A DNA stretch of 64,000 nt from Rhea pennata (Eukaryota; Chordata; Aves; Rheiformes; Rheidae), in assembly GCF_028389875.1 (NCBI RefSeq), contig NC_084663.1, positions 1 through 64,000 of the forward strand. Direction: 5' to 3'. The notes beneath the pieces are model-generated. The model had not been told where the DNA came from. It saw only the letters and a program-made list of their open reading frames with translations, and did no database searches. The translations under genes were made by a program, and so were the position numbers. Numbering within the stretch: position 1 is the first letter of the stretch; every line of letters begins with the position of its first letter. This document shows, piece by piece, positions 47,690 through 59,648 of this stretch.

Positions 47690-48230
47690 ATTCACCAATG
47701 TGAAAGGAGGAAGTGGGAGTGGGGGGGGGCACAAAAAGCCAAAAGAAGGCATCTGGGAGACACAAAAACCCACACAAAGGAGGGGTAGGGAACACACCAA
47801 GCCAGAAAAAAAAGTATCTCAGGCAAAAAAGCCAGAAGCACTTAAGTGCCACAAAAAGCTTTACTGAGAGAGGTTGGGGATGCAAAAAGCCTAAAAAAAT
47901 GGACATAGGGTACATAAGAACCTTAACAGAGTGAACTGGTGGCACAAAATTGCAAAAGGAGAGATCTAGGGTTAGCAATAAAAAGAAAAAGGAAGGGATT
48001 TGTTGGGCATGGGCAGGGAGAAGCAGCAATTCTGGAATCTGCAGGGACAACATAGTGAAAAGAAGGACCTCGAGGCAAAAAGAAAAAACCCTCAACAGAG
48101 GGATCTACAAGTCACAAAAAGCCAAATGGAGGCATCCACAAAGCACAAATACCTGAAAGGAGGGATTGAGGGAGAATGAAATGCCGGAAGATGGGCTCTG
48201 AGGTGCACAAAATCCAAAGACGGGTACCTC
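47690..48230. repeat. Degenerate GGCACAAAAAGCC minisatellite
   Basis: Irregular ~35 bp units with CACAAAAAGCCAAA and GAGGGATCT, similar in style to the GGGGCAC arrays of modules A-C but more A-rich. Open frames on both strands are repeat artefacts. Confidence 0.65.
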
Positions 48231-48689
48231 GCTCAGCACTCACCATGGCAATACTGTGGCCTCTCCATGTGTTGAAGACAGGCCATGCTAGGATTCATGG
48301 TGTCTTGCCATGCCACCCAGGACACCTTTGCCCATGGCTGGCTCCTTTCCCTTCTGTCCACACCAACCTTGCTCTGCTTTGGGATGAGTGTATCCATACT
48401 ACGTGATACTTGATGGGAATGGTCCGTGTTGTAACTTTTGTATCTGTACTACCTGATATTTGGTGAGAATAGTCTAGTGTTGTAATTTTTTAGTGCCTAG
48501 AACAATACTGCTGTGTTAAGCGGGATACAAATAAGTAACTAACAAGGTCTTGGAAATCTGTAAGAAAGAATAGTGGTTGGTCACATATAGATTCTGTGGC
48601 TTCCAGCCACAGACTCACCATGAGAAGCAGTCAACATGAAGGTCGTAAGATGAAGAGTAGTGAAATAGCGGCCCCTGAAATAAGTCTGC
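48231..48689. other. No gene recognised
   Basis: Contains a small direct duplication (TACTACGTGATACTTGATGGGAATGG-like, at about 48396 and 48447). Nothing else can be supported. Confidence 0.45.
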
Positions 48690-49009
48690 ACGCGTGTGCA
48701 GTATCATAGCCCGGTTATGCAGCCGGGGTGGAGTTGGGCTAGACTCCCTGCACTTCCTGGCCCCATGTGCCGGGACTCCCGCCTACCGCAAGTAATCATA
48801 AATGCCGGAGTTTTCCAAAGGAGGGAGAGGCTGCTACACAACAGAGGACCACGTTGCCTCCTTGGCGACGCCCGAAAAGATTTTGCCTGCCGACTCTCTC
48901 TCTCACCATGCAGATGATCAGGACAAGCATTGAGGTGGTCCTTCTCGAGATTACCATCGAGTCGGTCTGTTTGTAAGTATCTACTAATAAACTGCTTGCT
49001 ACTGATGAG

Positions 49010-49040
<31 letters not shown>

Positions 49041-49080
49041 TTGTGTGAGAGTTTGTGCTGGCTTGCCAAATCAGATTTTT
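48690..49080 (+). mobile_element. LTR-like element, plus orientation
   Basis: GC-rich U3-like start, then AATAAA at 48986-48991 followed by a GT microsatellite (49011-49040). TGGTCCCCGGGAATC begins at 49080, and could be a degenerate primer-binding site just beyond the LTR end. No target duplication was found. A possible splice donor and short open frames lie inside. Confidence 0.4.
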
Positions 49081-49194
49081 GGTCCCCGGGAATCTACCTA
49101 GAACAATGAGAAAGAACAAAATAAGTACCAAAACACTGCAAACTGGGTAAACTTGGGAGTGTAAAAAATATTCCATCACTGCCCAATTATACTC

Positions 49195-49560
49195 ACCAGG
49201 GTGTCAAGTGAACAGCTCTGAGGGCCTCACACATACTGATCCGACTCAAGTCGCTTCACTTATATTTCTTTATTAATCACGATCTACTGCTGCAGCAGGG
49301 TGCTCCCTAATTAAGGGAGGACCCTGCTGCCAAGTCACATAGGATTCTTAAATCAAGATAATGTTACATAATATTTCACCAGTCAGTCACAAGAGTATGT
49401 AATATTCTTATCAACTTCCTTACTTTAGCTGCTCTACACTATTTCTTTATTTTAAAATGTTCTATCTTCCAAGGATGTAACATCTTTATCTTCTTAAGAA
49501 ATATGTGTTGCAGGACACGAGTCTGCCAAGGACATGAATTTTGTTCTACTAACTCATCAC
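49195..49560 (-). mobile_element. Possible antisense LTR
   Basis: Minus-strand AATAAA (reverse complement 49269-49274) lies about 65 bases from a TGTCAAGTG start at 49202. The ends and a target duplication could not be fixed. Around 49300-49332 is an imperfect inverted repeat (AGCAGGGTGCTCCC / GGAGGACCCTGCTG). Confidence 0.3.
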
Positions 49561-49792
49561 AAAGTTTTAACCCTAGACATTCCATTGTTCATAACATGGA
49601 GGTAAAGTGGAGGGGAGAAGAACATGGAGTACTCTAAGAACCCACCAAGACTGTGTAAATATTGCTAATAATATTAAAATTTGTATTCCCTTTTTCCTTC
49701 CCAGGTATTTCTTGTGAGCATATTATAGATGAGTTTTAAAAGTAGAAAATTCCATAAAATTTGCAGTCCCTAAGCAAGCAATGACCTGATTC

Positions 49793-51220
49793 ATTTAGGA
49801 CTTTCTACTTCTTACCTTTGTGTTTGTTACACAAAGTAAATAGTCAAAAGAGAGCTCCTTGATGGTCTGCGCAGGTTTTAAGATTAAGCACCAAGGGATG
49901 TTTCCACAGAGTATGTATACCGCACTAAAGAATGAAAACATCAACACTCTGATCATCTTTTGAGGTACTGTATCAACAAGCTAACAAGGATTGTCCAGTT
50001 TCTAAAGTATCTAGACTTTTTAAGCAATAATCATAGCTTAAAGGCTGTTACTGTCAAAAAAACTAGTGGCTTGATTATTACAGGTCTTGCTACTGAAAGC
50101 ACACAACCTTTTAAAAAGGGCAAATACTGTCTGTTAAGTTTCCAGTGAATCCTCAGAATTGTCATTACTTTTGAGTGGTAGTCACTTTCTTCCAACCAAG
50201 CTGCAAGAGGTTTAAAAAGACCAAACACTTTGCTTCCAGGTCAGAACTTTCTGCTTCCTGGGGCCTAAAGGGACACTGGTGTTCGGTACAACTTGTACTA
50301 AACCCTACAGTGGATGGCAGGAGATCTGACCACTGGATCTCCTTCATTGCAGTTTTTTCCTGACGTACCATGGTCTACTCAATAAGCCAAGTAGAACAAT
50401 TAATATTTTAATCTGCTCTAAATGCTTTTCTAGGAGAGGATAACATCAAAATGAGATATTATAGCATTTAGTTCACTACATTCACTACACATGCTACTCT
50501 GGTGCCATGCGCTTATTTTTAAACATCATTAACACACACTTTTCACAATAATATTCAAGAAAGGAATATGCACTTGATCTCAAGTATGACTTTTCCTAAA
50601 AAGCTATGACAATGGTGCTAGGTACTAAACCTAGACAAGCCACTACTCACTCAAAAATATCTCCCTTGTACAAGAGATTCTAGGCAGAAACTGCCAAGAA
50701 TTTTTATTTTAAAACAAGAACAAAAAAAGTCACAACTCTGATAGTTTAAATAACACAATTTGTATATATCCTAGCTTCTGTCAAGAGCTGTAACTTCCCC
50801 ATATTTCTCATTTCCAAGAAAACCCTTGCCATGACATTTGTTTCACCTTTAGACAGCGTAAGTGTGACAAAGCGGACTTCTTCCACTTGTTATACAATCT
50901 GACGCCAAAGTTTTGGCTAGGAGTGGTGACAACACACACCAAAAAGAATAAAATGCATTACAAATAACAGGAATATCTTACTTGTCTACCTAGAAGTAGA
51001 GAAGTAATTGCAATGCCTAAAACTAAACATGTTGACCAAAGAGAATAGGTTACTACAACAATAATGAAAAGGATGTAAGAAGCTGTAGTATAAATCTGAG
51101 ATTGCAAATCTTCTGTTGCCTTTAATCTTCTGGTGGTAGAGCATAACAGTAACAAGCAGCTTCATCAATCACACTTAAAGATTTTTTTTTTTTACCCGAA
51201 AATGTAATAATCTAATAGCC
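49793..51220. repeat. Duplicated block G (copy of F without CR1)
   Basis: AT-rich DNA aligning to 35925-36062 and 38766-41330 in the same orientation. The CR1 is absent at the matching position (about 49920), so this is the empty-site allele of the F block. It lies just before module D resumes, whereas F lies just after module C stops. No gene is recognised. Confidence 0.7.
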
Positions 51221-51422
51221 TCTGAAAGGTCTTTTCACTCTGTGTCATAGAGTAATCCTCCTAAGGGTGACAACAACTCAAAGAGAAGCTTCTAAACCTA
51301 ATGATTGTTGCTTGCAGTAGTGTTCTTTTCATGTGCCTAACTGTAGGAGGAGTTTCTAACTGTGGAGGACACTCCTAACTATGTGAACGCCTAACTACAG
51401 ATGGAATCTTACTATGGGAAAA
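51221..51422. other. Short junction stretch before module D
   Basis: Contains small repeats of CTAACTATG/CTAACTGTAGG. No other feature. Confidence 0.4.
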
Positions 51423-52690
51423 GGATGCTTCCCTTTACCCTGTGACAGCTAGAGTCATCACGACACCAGCACCTCCTGCTGCTGCCCTTGATGTGGCAGG
51501 TGTCTGAGTAGCTGACAGCCTACTCCCTCTGCTTTTTCCTTCAGCAGTAGAAGAAGAAGAAGCAGAAGAAAAACCCTGATCCCACCTGTCACTGTATTTC
51601 TGCCCTACTCCTAGAACACAGCTCTGCAAAAAACTTTCATAGCTCACAGTGCAACTGACCTTGGCAATCTGACTTGGTATGATGTGCCTGTACCACATCA
51701 AAAACAGGCATTAGGTCAGAGCAGGGGGCTGAACGTTGGGTGGCACAGAGGAAAGTTACAAATCCTAAAGAAGTGTTCACAGCCTACTGTTTAGGATTCA
51801 ACGCCTACAGTTTATTATTTAATAATTCAGACCTTTCCTTCTATCAGAAAGCTTTAAACCCTGAATCTTAAATGATAAACTGAAAATCTTGGAATCCAAA
51901 TGCTTGTTGGGGCTTTAAAGTTTACAGATGAGTTTGGATTTTAAATCCTGTATCCTGATCAGTAAATGAGTAAACTGTAAGCCCTAACTGATAAACACTG
52001 AACACCACAAAATAATGAGGTAAATCATAACCCCAAGTAAGAAACCTTCAACAATAAAGTCTAACCAATAAACTGTAAATGAAAAACTCTGAACCCTGAT
52101 TTAAGCAAGAAATACAAAAGGACATATGAGTAGGAAAACTTAAAAAGAAGTCAGGGAATTTTTGTCCATAGCTTAAAATGTCCCCCTCATTTGGAAAGGC
52201 AGCAGAACAGGAAGACATGTATCAGAAAAACATTTCAGTTGCTCTATACAGGCTTGATTTAGCCACCATGTAAATGTGACTGTATGCAAGAATCACTCCA
52301 CAAGACTGCACTCGGCTGCACTTCCACTGAATCTACCTGAGACACTCCATGCACTAATTCATCTGCATTACAGATGATTACTATTTTTGGTCCTCTCAGC
52401 TCCACAGGCAAACATACACAGTGATGCCAGTAACTGCCTAGAGGACAACCATCTTCTACCTCACAGCCCCACTCATGTACAGTGCAGCACCAGGACTTAA
52501 CTGTCCATTCTGCAAGTCAGAACTTGTCATCCATGGCCAGCTGCTGATCTCCACAGAGCTCCCGGCTGTACAGTGCTCCTTCAACTACCAGACTATGCTT
52601 CAGCACCAGTGAAGAGGACGGAACAGTTACTGAGAGGCCAGGCAACTGCACAGTCCTCCCAAAAGTATTCCTTAGTCCAAGGCCTGTAAT
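51423..52690. repeat. Subtelomeric module D, first part
   Basis: Diverged copy of module A 20957-22290: GATGCTTCCCTTTACCCTGTGAC at the start, the TACAGTTTATTATTTA block near 51807, and the AGGCCAGGCAACTGCACAG block near 52639. It starts almost exactly where module C stopped in module A coordinates. It keeps part of the exon-like minus frame (51435-51560), shortened and frameshifted. Confidence 0.8.
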
Positions 52691-54884
52691 TGCACCCACA
52701 GTTGTGACTGGCCCTCTACTCTCTCTGGCTCCATTTCATCACAAGGATGTCATAGCAGCTCTCAGACGGTTAGGCTTACTCAGGCAGCTGGCTACCTCCA
52801 GCCTTCGATAAATGGTGCTTCTCGGGGGAACTGCAGCACGGACAGACATGGCCATGTTGGAAGTGGCTTACTTGGCACCAAAATGCACACACCAACACAA
52901 AAAGGTGGGACAAGCAGTCTTGTCTCACCTACTCTTCCTCTCGCAGGAGAAGGAAAGCTAACACCATTCAGACTCCTAAGTGATGCTCCACCACTGTGCC
53001 CTGGAGCACTGCCCATTTAGTGTGTTGTCACCAGAAACACCACTCTCATCCACCTGGCAGAGACATACAGACATACAGCCCTGTGCCACCTTTCCAGCCT
53101 TTTGCCTCTCACACCCCACCCGTTCTCCTCTCAGCACAGCCCTAGCCCTTCTCCCACAGAGAAAACAGCCACAAAACACCCATGGCCCTCAAGAGTTTTC
53201 AGTCACCTCCAGACCGCTCAGAAAGCAGTGTCCAGCAAAGACAAGATAAAAACTAAGGCCTTTAAAACCTCCAAACAGTAGAGTGGCTGAGCTAATGGGA
53301 AACTGACTCTGTCCTGAACAATGACAGAAGCAGGGTTCTGCTTTACTTGCTTAAGACTGTCTGACAGACAGCACAAGTGGCCCAAGTTAAACAGACCCTC
53401 ATGGAAAACCCTGTGACATGACTGCCCTCCAGAAAACAGTTGAGAGCGGACTTCTGCTACACAGGAGAAAGAGGAATAGAGTGAGGCTGATGCAGGAAAG
53501 ACATCAGTTTATACAGTCAGATCAGACACCAAATTGTGCTCAATGCCAGTGTCACAGTCTTGACTCAAGTTGCACCGTACAGCAGCCTGGTCTGTGCTCA
53601 GGTGGACAACACACAGTAATGGATGTGCTGACATGGACAACCAACAGCAGCAGCTGCAGACTGGCTTACTTCAAGCACCTGTCCTAACATCCAAGTACTC
53701 TGCTGATCTCTGTCTCCATGACACCTTCCCCGGGAACCTCTTCACTGTCAGCCACATCCCCAATAGTGTCTTTGGCCCATTAGTGCTCCCTCTCTGCACA
53801 TCCACAGCCCCGTGCCTCGCATGCAGAATTACAGCAGAGGTGTCTGACATGACCTAAACCAGGCAGATCAAAGGGACCCTACAGGAACTGTTGCATCTCT
53901 GCTGAGTGCCAACCACCTCTTGGCACTCGCAAAACCAGACAAAACACAAGGAATGACAGACCTTCAGCTGCACGGAGGGACAAGGAACCAAAGGGAGGCA
54001 TGAGAAGAGGAATATAGAACTTGACAGACAGACAGAGAAAGAAAGAGAAGGCTGGACACAGCAGGAGAGGAAAAGAGGGATGCAAAAGTAGACAGAATAA
54101 CAAGAGGAAAAGAGGGAGACAGATCTTCACAGGGGAACAGGGAGCTAGAAGGATGGGGAGACCGATAGAGGGATGGAAAGGAAAAAGACAGAAGTAGAGA
54201 GAGGGATGGGAAGACAAACAGACGGACAGGGAAAGGGACAGAGTGATAGGGAATGAAAGACAAGGATGGAAAATGGGACAGAGGGACAGGGAGCAGAAGA
54301 CAGGGATGGGGAGGTGGACAGAGGTATGGAAAGCAAAAGAGAGGGAGGTAGAGGCAAAGTGATGGGCAACAGAAGGGAGGGATAGAAAAAGAAATAAAAG
54401 ACTGGAGATGTGGTAGAGAGATAAAAAGAGAGAGGTATGGAGAGGCAGCAGAGGAATGGTGAAAGAAACAGAGGGACAGCAGACTGGATTGTGCGACAGG
54501 GAGAGACAGGAGGATGGAGAGCTGGATACAGTGATGGGAAGCCCATCAGAGGAACGGAGAGCAGAAGATGTGAAAAGAAGGCTTGGGAAGAAGATAGAAG
54601 GAAGTACAGATGGACAGAGAGGTGGAAAAAAGTGAAAGATGTACAGGGGCCAGACAGAGCGATGGGGAGAGAAAGAGAAGGATGAAAAGCTGGACAGAGG
54701 ACCAGGGAGTGAGAGAGGAGATGGGAAGCAGAACAGAAGGCTGCAGACCCAGACAGAGAGATGGGAAGCTGGACAGAGGAAGGAAAGAGGAGAAACATGG
54801 CAGGCCAGACAGATGGGCAGATGGCTAGACAGGGGGAAAGGAAATGGGAGAGAGTAACTGAGGGACGGAGAGCTGGGCAGCTTG
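52691..54884. repeat. Block E' in module D: unique head and purine minisatellite
   Basis: Replaces module A 22290-24490. 53530-53930 matches block E (43260-43690). About 53960-54880 consists of ~30 bp GGACAGAGGGATGGGGAGC-type units, nearly all purine. The 336-codon minus-strand frame (53879-54889) is a pyrimidine-rich translation of these repeats. No gene is accepted. Confidence 0.78.
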
Positions 54885-56540
54885 TTCACTTGACTATCAT
54901 TAAGATAATAACTTGGTGTCTTGTAGCTCTTAAAATATAATGCTTCATAGATGCATGTACTTGTGTGTGTGTAAGTTTACCCATATAGTGTACTTTTTGT
55001 TACATATACAGACCTTGCTTTATATGTTGGTGATTGATGATCCTGGTCACTATTAATAATGATCCTTCCTCACCAGGAAGAACAGGGCTTCACTTGTTTA
55101 CAGGTAGAGACTGCTACCAGTTTGATCCATTTGATTAAGTCAGCTTTACATTTTTATGGTCTCTCCAACTTTAACCATGGCAATTAATCTAAAAAGTAAG
55201 CATTATATCTTTCTCTTTTCACACATGCACATATGAAATAATAAAAAACAACCAAAGCCAGATACAGTAAACAATATCCACAGGGTAAGAATGAGTTACT
55301 TGGTGTTCAGTGATGCCCCAGGAGACAGAAATAACAAACAATCATTACCAAGTTATTTTAGGCCAGAACACCTCCTTCTGCAATACTATTTCATCCAGTT
55401 TATCAGGCATTAATCACAAAAACCTACTGACAGCATTTGCTATCATTGGTTCTATCTCTGTAACAAACATAAACTTTGTGTGTTATTTTTAATGAGATAC
55501 TGTTAGTTAAATTTATGCAACTACTTTTTCTCTTCAACATGTTCTCTTGCTTTTTTCTTTTCCTTATGCATCACTTGCCATGATACATTACTGGGTAAAC
55601 TTTTTTGAAACATTATATACAGCAGTTAAGTTTTGGTTCTTAGACAGATGCAGCATCACCTCATGCTTACCTACTCCATCTTCCACGAAACATTATTTTT
55701 ATTCCTGTTCAGTGTTATTGCACTGTTCAGTATTTTATCTCAAACCCTTGTGTGCACATTTAACCAACAATTCTCTCAACCTTTAACTATATGGAAGAGT
55801 GAGAGCACTTAATCTGCTTTCCTCTGTTTCAATTCTATTATCTTTTCAATACCTTTCCTAGGTTCCTTCTACACTTGGACACCTGCTTTAAAGATGATGA
55901 CTGAAATGAATGACTGGATCACTAGGTCTAGCTCTTCAAGTTGTTCTCCTTTGGAGGATTACCCTGCAAAAAAAATCAAAAAGACTGATAAGGCCATGAG
56001 AGCATTGCATTTTCAGACCACTTCTCCAAGGCTTTCAGTGTGATCAATGGAACCATTTCTCTTCACACTACTCAACATCACATTCAACTACTACTTAAGT
56101 CTGAACTATTTCTTCTATAGATTGTTTTTATTGTTTCGTTATTTTTGTTTTTTAACTTTAGATATGTTGTATAACCACTGTGCCATGCTGCTAGTTCCTT
56201 CTGCTTTTATAATAGTTTTGACAATTAAAGGTAGTAATTAAAAAGACCCATTGTGGCTGGAATAACACTTTCCTCTTTCCCGAGTGACTTGCCTGAAACT
56301 TATGCTGTTTCCTGAAGCATGGCTGGGGCTTCTCATAGCTCATCAGTGTTCTCATTAGCCTTTCCTGACCCCCCCCCCCCTTTTAAGGCTAGTCTTTACC
56401 TTCAAATTGTTTCTTAATATTCTCTGTAAGCTTTGAGCACAGTGTTACTATCCCAGACTGGCCACATTTAAGAGAATTGTCTTCTACATACAGATGGCTT
56501 TGAAAGATGGCTCAGAAGAAAAGGAAAAGAAATACAGTTG
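54885..56540. repeat. Subtelomeric module D, second part
   Basis: Diverged copy of module A 24495-25697 and of module B 31360-32480. Landmarks are AAGATAATAA, TCCTTCCT...CAGGAAG, a conserved splice-donor-like AAAAAGTAAGCATT, GGATCACTAGGTCTAGCT and GGCTCAGAAGAAAAGG. It contains the stretch that module B lacks, which shows that B suffered a deletion. A C run is at about 56372. Confidence 0.78.
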
Positions 56541-58169
56541 TCATCAATGCAACAATCCACACATTCTTCACCAAAAGATATAGTAAATTCTCTTTTCTCT
56601 AAAAGAGGGCTGAGTCAAGGTAGAGACACAGATCAAAACGCATATTCATCAGAATACCTTTTTATAAATTCAGCTGCTGTCATAAATAAAATCAAGCTGC
56701 TATTAACAATTGCAGATGGCTGCTCACACACCACTTCAGGTGAGAGGACCAGATTTGGGGACTGTGGCACAGGGTTTAGGTGTGTTTCATGTCTGTGGGG
56801 TTGCTACAGTCTTATTTCAGGTGGCAAGGAGGATCCCAGTGTGGTTTGAGCCTGGCAGGAACCTCACAGACATCCAGAGGTGATGCTGTTGGAGCCAAGA
56901 TTGTTGTGGGGCCACTCAGCTAGGCCTCCATGTTTTCTCTAATTGATTCTAATGACATCTACACTAGTATATTCAAGGGCTATCTTGCTGCTATTGGGGC
57001 AAGATTTTAGGGTGGTACTGTGTTGGGGCATGACTTGGAAGTGATACTGGGGTTGTATGAGGCTTTGGGACAGGGTTTGTGGGAGGTTCTTTGGTCATAG
57101 ACAATGTAAAGACAGAGTTTGGAGACATTCTGGGGTCTGTTGGGTCAGGATTTAAGGGTCACTATGGGCTTTGGAGCAAGATTTGTGGATCTTTAGGGAG
57201 CTTTTCGGGAGCATTCAACAGGACTCTTAAGCAGGGGAGGAGGATTGTGTGGTGGAAGAAGGGGTTGAAGGTAAGGGTCTGGAGGTGGGTCCCATCCTAA
57301 AGAACTGTTGCATGTGCCTAGGTGCTACACGTAGCTGTCAGCATAACAGAAGAAACCATGACTGACCACAGAGGAGGAGCCAGAGAAGGTTTTGGGAGAC
57401 CCCAGACAAGTCTGGCATCAGGCCATTGCACCAGAGCTGGAGACATTCAGATTCTGGTGTAGTGCATGGGTGCCTGGGGAGAAGTTGAGGCAATGTGGGA
57501 CCCAGCACCATGTAAGGGACTGGGGAACTCCATGGCTTTGTAGCAACTGAACAGGGTGAGCAGGACTTGGGGAGACTTAGTTAGTCAAACAGTTGTTGCT
57601 CTTGTTGGGTGGCCCCCACAGTCAGTGCCTGGGGGCAAAGGTGGCCTCAGAAGGCTCGAGGGATGCCTTTTTTTCCTGTAATTATCTTGTTTCATCAGTT
57701 ACAATTCTCAAGTAATTAACCTGACAGCACACTAATTGTGCCTTACTCAATATAGTCTTAAATCCGTATGGTTTATGGGTTTTAAACCTTCCAGCAGTGC
57801 CATGCATGTGCCCCAGCTGTCCTCTTGGGGATGGCATGCCAAAACTCTGCTTCAGGGCCTGTCTGCCCCCCTGCAGCTCCAGAGTGTCCGCATCTGCAGA
57901 AACGAGCTCAAGTAACGGCCCACCCTTAGGAGGAACCTGGGATCTAAAGGAGAGATGAAGTAACGGGGAAAGTCAAACACATGCTCCCAACAGCCATGAG
58001 ACATCCCACTCCTTTCTCTGCTCCTCCATGTCCAGGCAGCGGTGACAACCTGAAGAGACACGCTCATCTCATCGCTAATCCCCAGCCCTTAGCCCTTAGC
58101 GTCAGGCAGCCCTGACCTTCAGGGGCCATCGTCAAAGAGACAGACTCGCCTCCTCCTCCCTGCCACGCT
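56541..58169. other. No gene recognised; degenerate GGGTTTGGGG-like repeats
   Basis: 56930-57300 contains loose repeats of GGTTTGTGGGAGG / TTGGGGCAAGATTTT type. A short segment at 57830-57900 resembles 44910 and 46830. Small open frames have no support. Confidence 0.5.
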
Positions 58170-58400
58170 GCTCCGATCACGGCGCATGCGCCAACCGTGA
58201 ATGGCGCGGGAGACGCGGGAAGGAAAGGCGGGGTGGGCGGTGCGGCAACGGCGCCCCCGCGTGCTCATAGGGAAGCACCGCCCCGGCCGCGCTCCACCGC
58301 CCCCCCTCCCCTCCCCGCCGGCGAGCGCAGCTCTGGGATTGCAGTTCCGGCGATACTGAGGAGAGGAAACGGTGGAAAGCAGGCTGGGCTGAGAGGAAGC
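58170..58400. promoter_or_regulatory. CpG-island promoter with NRF1 site
   Basis: A dense CpG island standing out from AT-richer surroundings. It has a perfect NRF1-type palindrome GGCGCATGCGCC (58181-58192), GC boxes (GGCGGGGTGGGCGG), no TATA box, and a GGCGATACTGAGGAGAGG stretch near 58350 that could be the start region. CpGs are largely intact, suggesting it is unmethylated in the germ line and active. It may be bidirectional. Confidence 0.7.
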
Positions 58401-58481
58401 TGCAGCGAGCACGCTTTGCTGACTGGTGCAGTGGGATGTGCCTTTCCTCAGGTCCTGGAGCGTTGGTCCAACTAGGACAAA

Positions 58482-58900
58482 ATGGGAGAGAGAGGGCCCT
58501 GCAGGGCTGTGCCAAACAGCTGGGCACTCACTAGGATCGATTTGAGCTCATGGTAAGTAGGAACTCCCACGAGCGCTTTGTTTCCTGTCTGCTTCAGCCC
58601 TGACAGGGGTCTCAGCATTATGGGGCTGCACTTCTGCCTGTGCTGCTGCCCAGCCATGATTCAGGCATCAGCACAACAGTGAGAGGGTGAACAGCCATTG
58701 GGGTTACCTGTGACTTTTCTGTCTTCTCTTGTTTCCACAGGAAGAAAATAGTTTTAAGTTTGGCTCCCTGGTGGGACTGCAGGGCTCTCTGGACTGCAAC
58801 TCGCTGGTCACATCCTGCCAGTGAGCAGGAGCCTGCCTCAGCCACCTTCTTTGAATGTAAGATGAGGAGAGCAGGCACTTCCCAACATTGTTCAGCCTGA
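58482..58900 (+). CDS. Candidate two-exon small ORF downstream of CpG island
   Basis: Function unknown. An ATG at 58482 opens a frame that reaches a consensus donor (ATG/GTAAGT, intron from 58553). The intron ends in a good pyrimidine tract and CAG at 58740. Splicing joins a TG-G codon and continues in frame to TGA at 58898, giving about 76 codons, with no domain or signal peptide recognised. A donor-like AATGTAAG at about 58855 and an acceptor near 59039 offer an alternative third exon. The splice sites and promoter are persuasive as a transcript; coding status is doubtful, and a long non-coding RNA is equally likely. Confidence 0.35.
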
Positions 58901-59648
58901 TACTCCCTCCCTTCCCTGCCCAGCGACACCAGGACATGCAGGCCCTGGGCTCCATCCCCAGAAGAGAAAGGGCTAGATAACAGGGTAGCCTGGTCTCTTA
59001 CACAAGTCTTTTAAATCTCCTTTCTCTTCCCTGTCTCAAGGGAACTCTATGAGAAGGTTATTGAGTCGCACCTCTTTGGGGGCATTTCCTGCTATGGTGA
59101 GGAGTCAGGCCTGTTCACTGATGCCTTTGGGGGCAAGACACTTTAACAAATATCAGGGATTGTCCCCTCCAAGTCTCCAGGAGAGACAGAGGAAGATCAG
59201 ACAACCAGGTGAGACAAGATCCCTGATATTTTGGCAGCTGCATTCCCCTTAGTTTCCTGTCTAGCCAGGCAACTCCCCAGGTATCTTCTCCCAGCCTGTC
59301 CTTGATAATGGAGGAAGTCTCCTGCAAAGGACAAGAGAGGAGATTGATTCAGTGCTCAAGGAGTTAGGCAGAAGGATTCTGAACTGCAGATCTAGATCTT
59401 GATTTGAAGAATTTTTAAAGCCCATTTCCAGAGAATGTACATTGGCTTGGGCTGGGACTGGGGAATAAGGGTCAGCATCACCCTGCCCTGTGACTAGATG
59501 TGAGGCAGAATTTTTTCATGATCCTTCAGGATGGGACACATCTTCCATGCTGGGTTCTTCCATCATTGCCCACATGGTGACCAGATGAAGGGGGTGACAC
59601 AGGCAAAAGAACTCAAATGCTCATCGGACTCTCCCTCGCTCCACCAAT
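58901..59648. other. Possible further exon and short inverted repeat
   Basis: 59041-59142 has an acceptor-like TCTTCCCTGTCTCAAG before it and an open frame beginning ELYEKVIESHLFGG and ending at a TAA near 59145. An imperfect ~20 bp inverted repeat (ATATCAGGGAT / ATCCCTGATAT) lies at 59147-59164 and 59213-59233. Neither is assigned to a family. Confidence 0.35.

Noticed and set aside
46320-49560. A full endogenous retrovirus between LTR-like segments
   Set aside because: The segments differ in sequence and orientation and no gag, pol or env-like coding is present between them; only solo LTRs are supported.
53879-54889. 336-codon serine/proline/leucine-rich minus-strand frame
   Set aside because: It is the complement of a purine minisatellite; block E at 43.5-44.2 kb gives different frames, so no protein is conserved.
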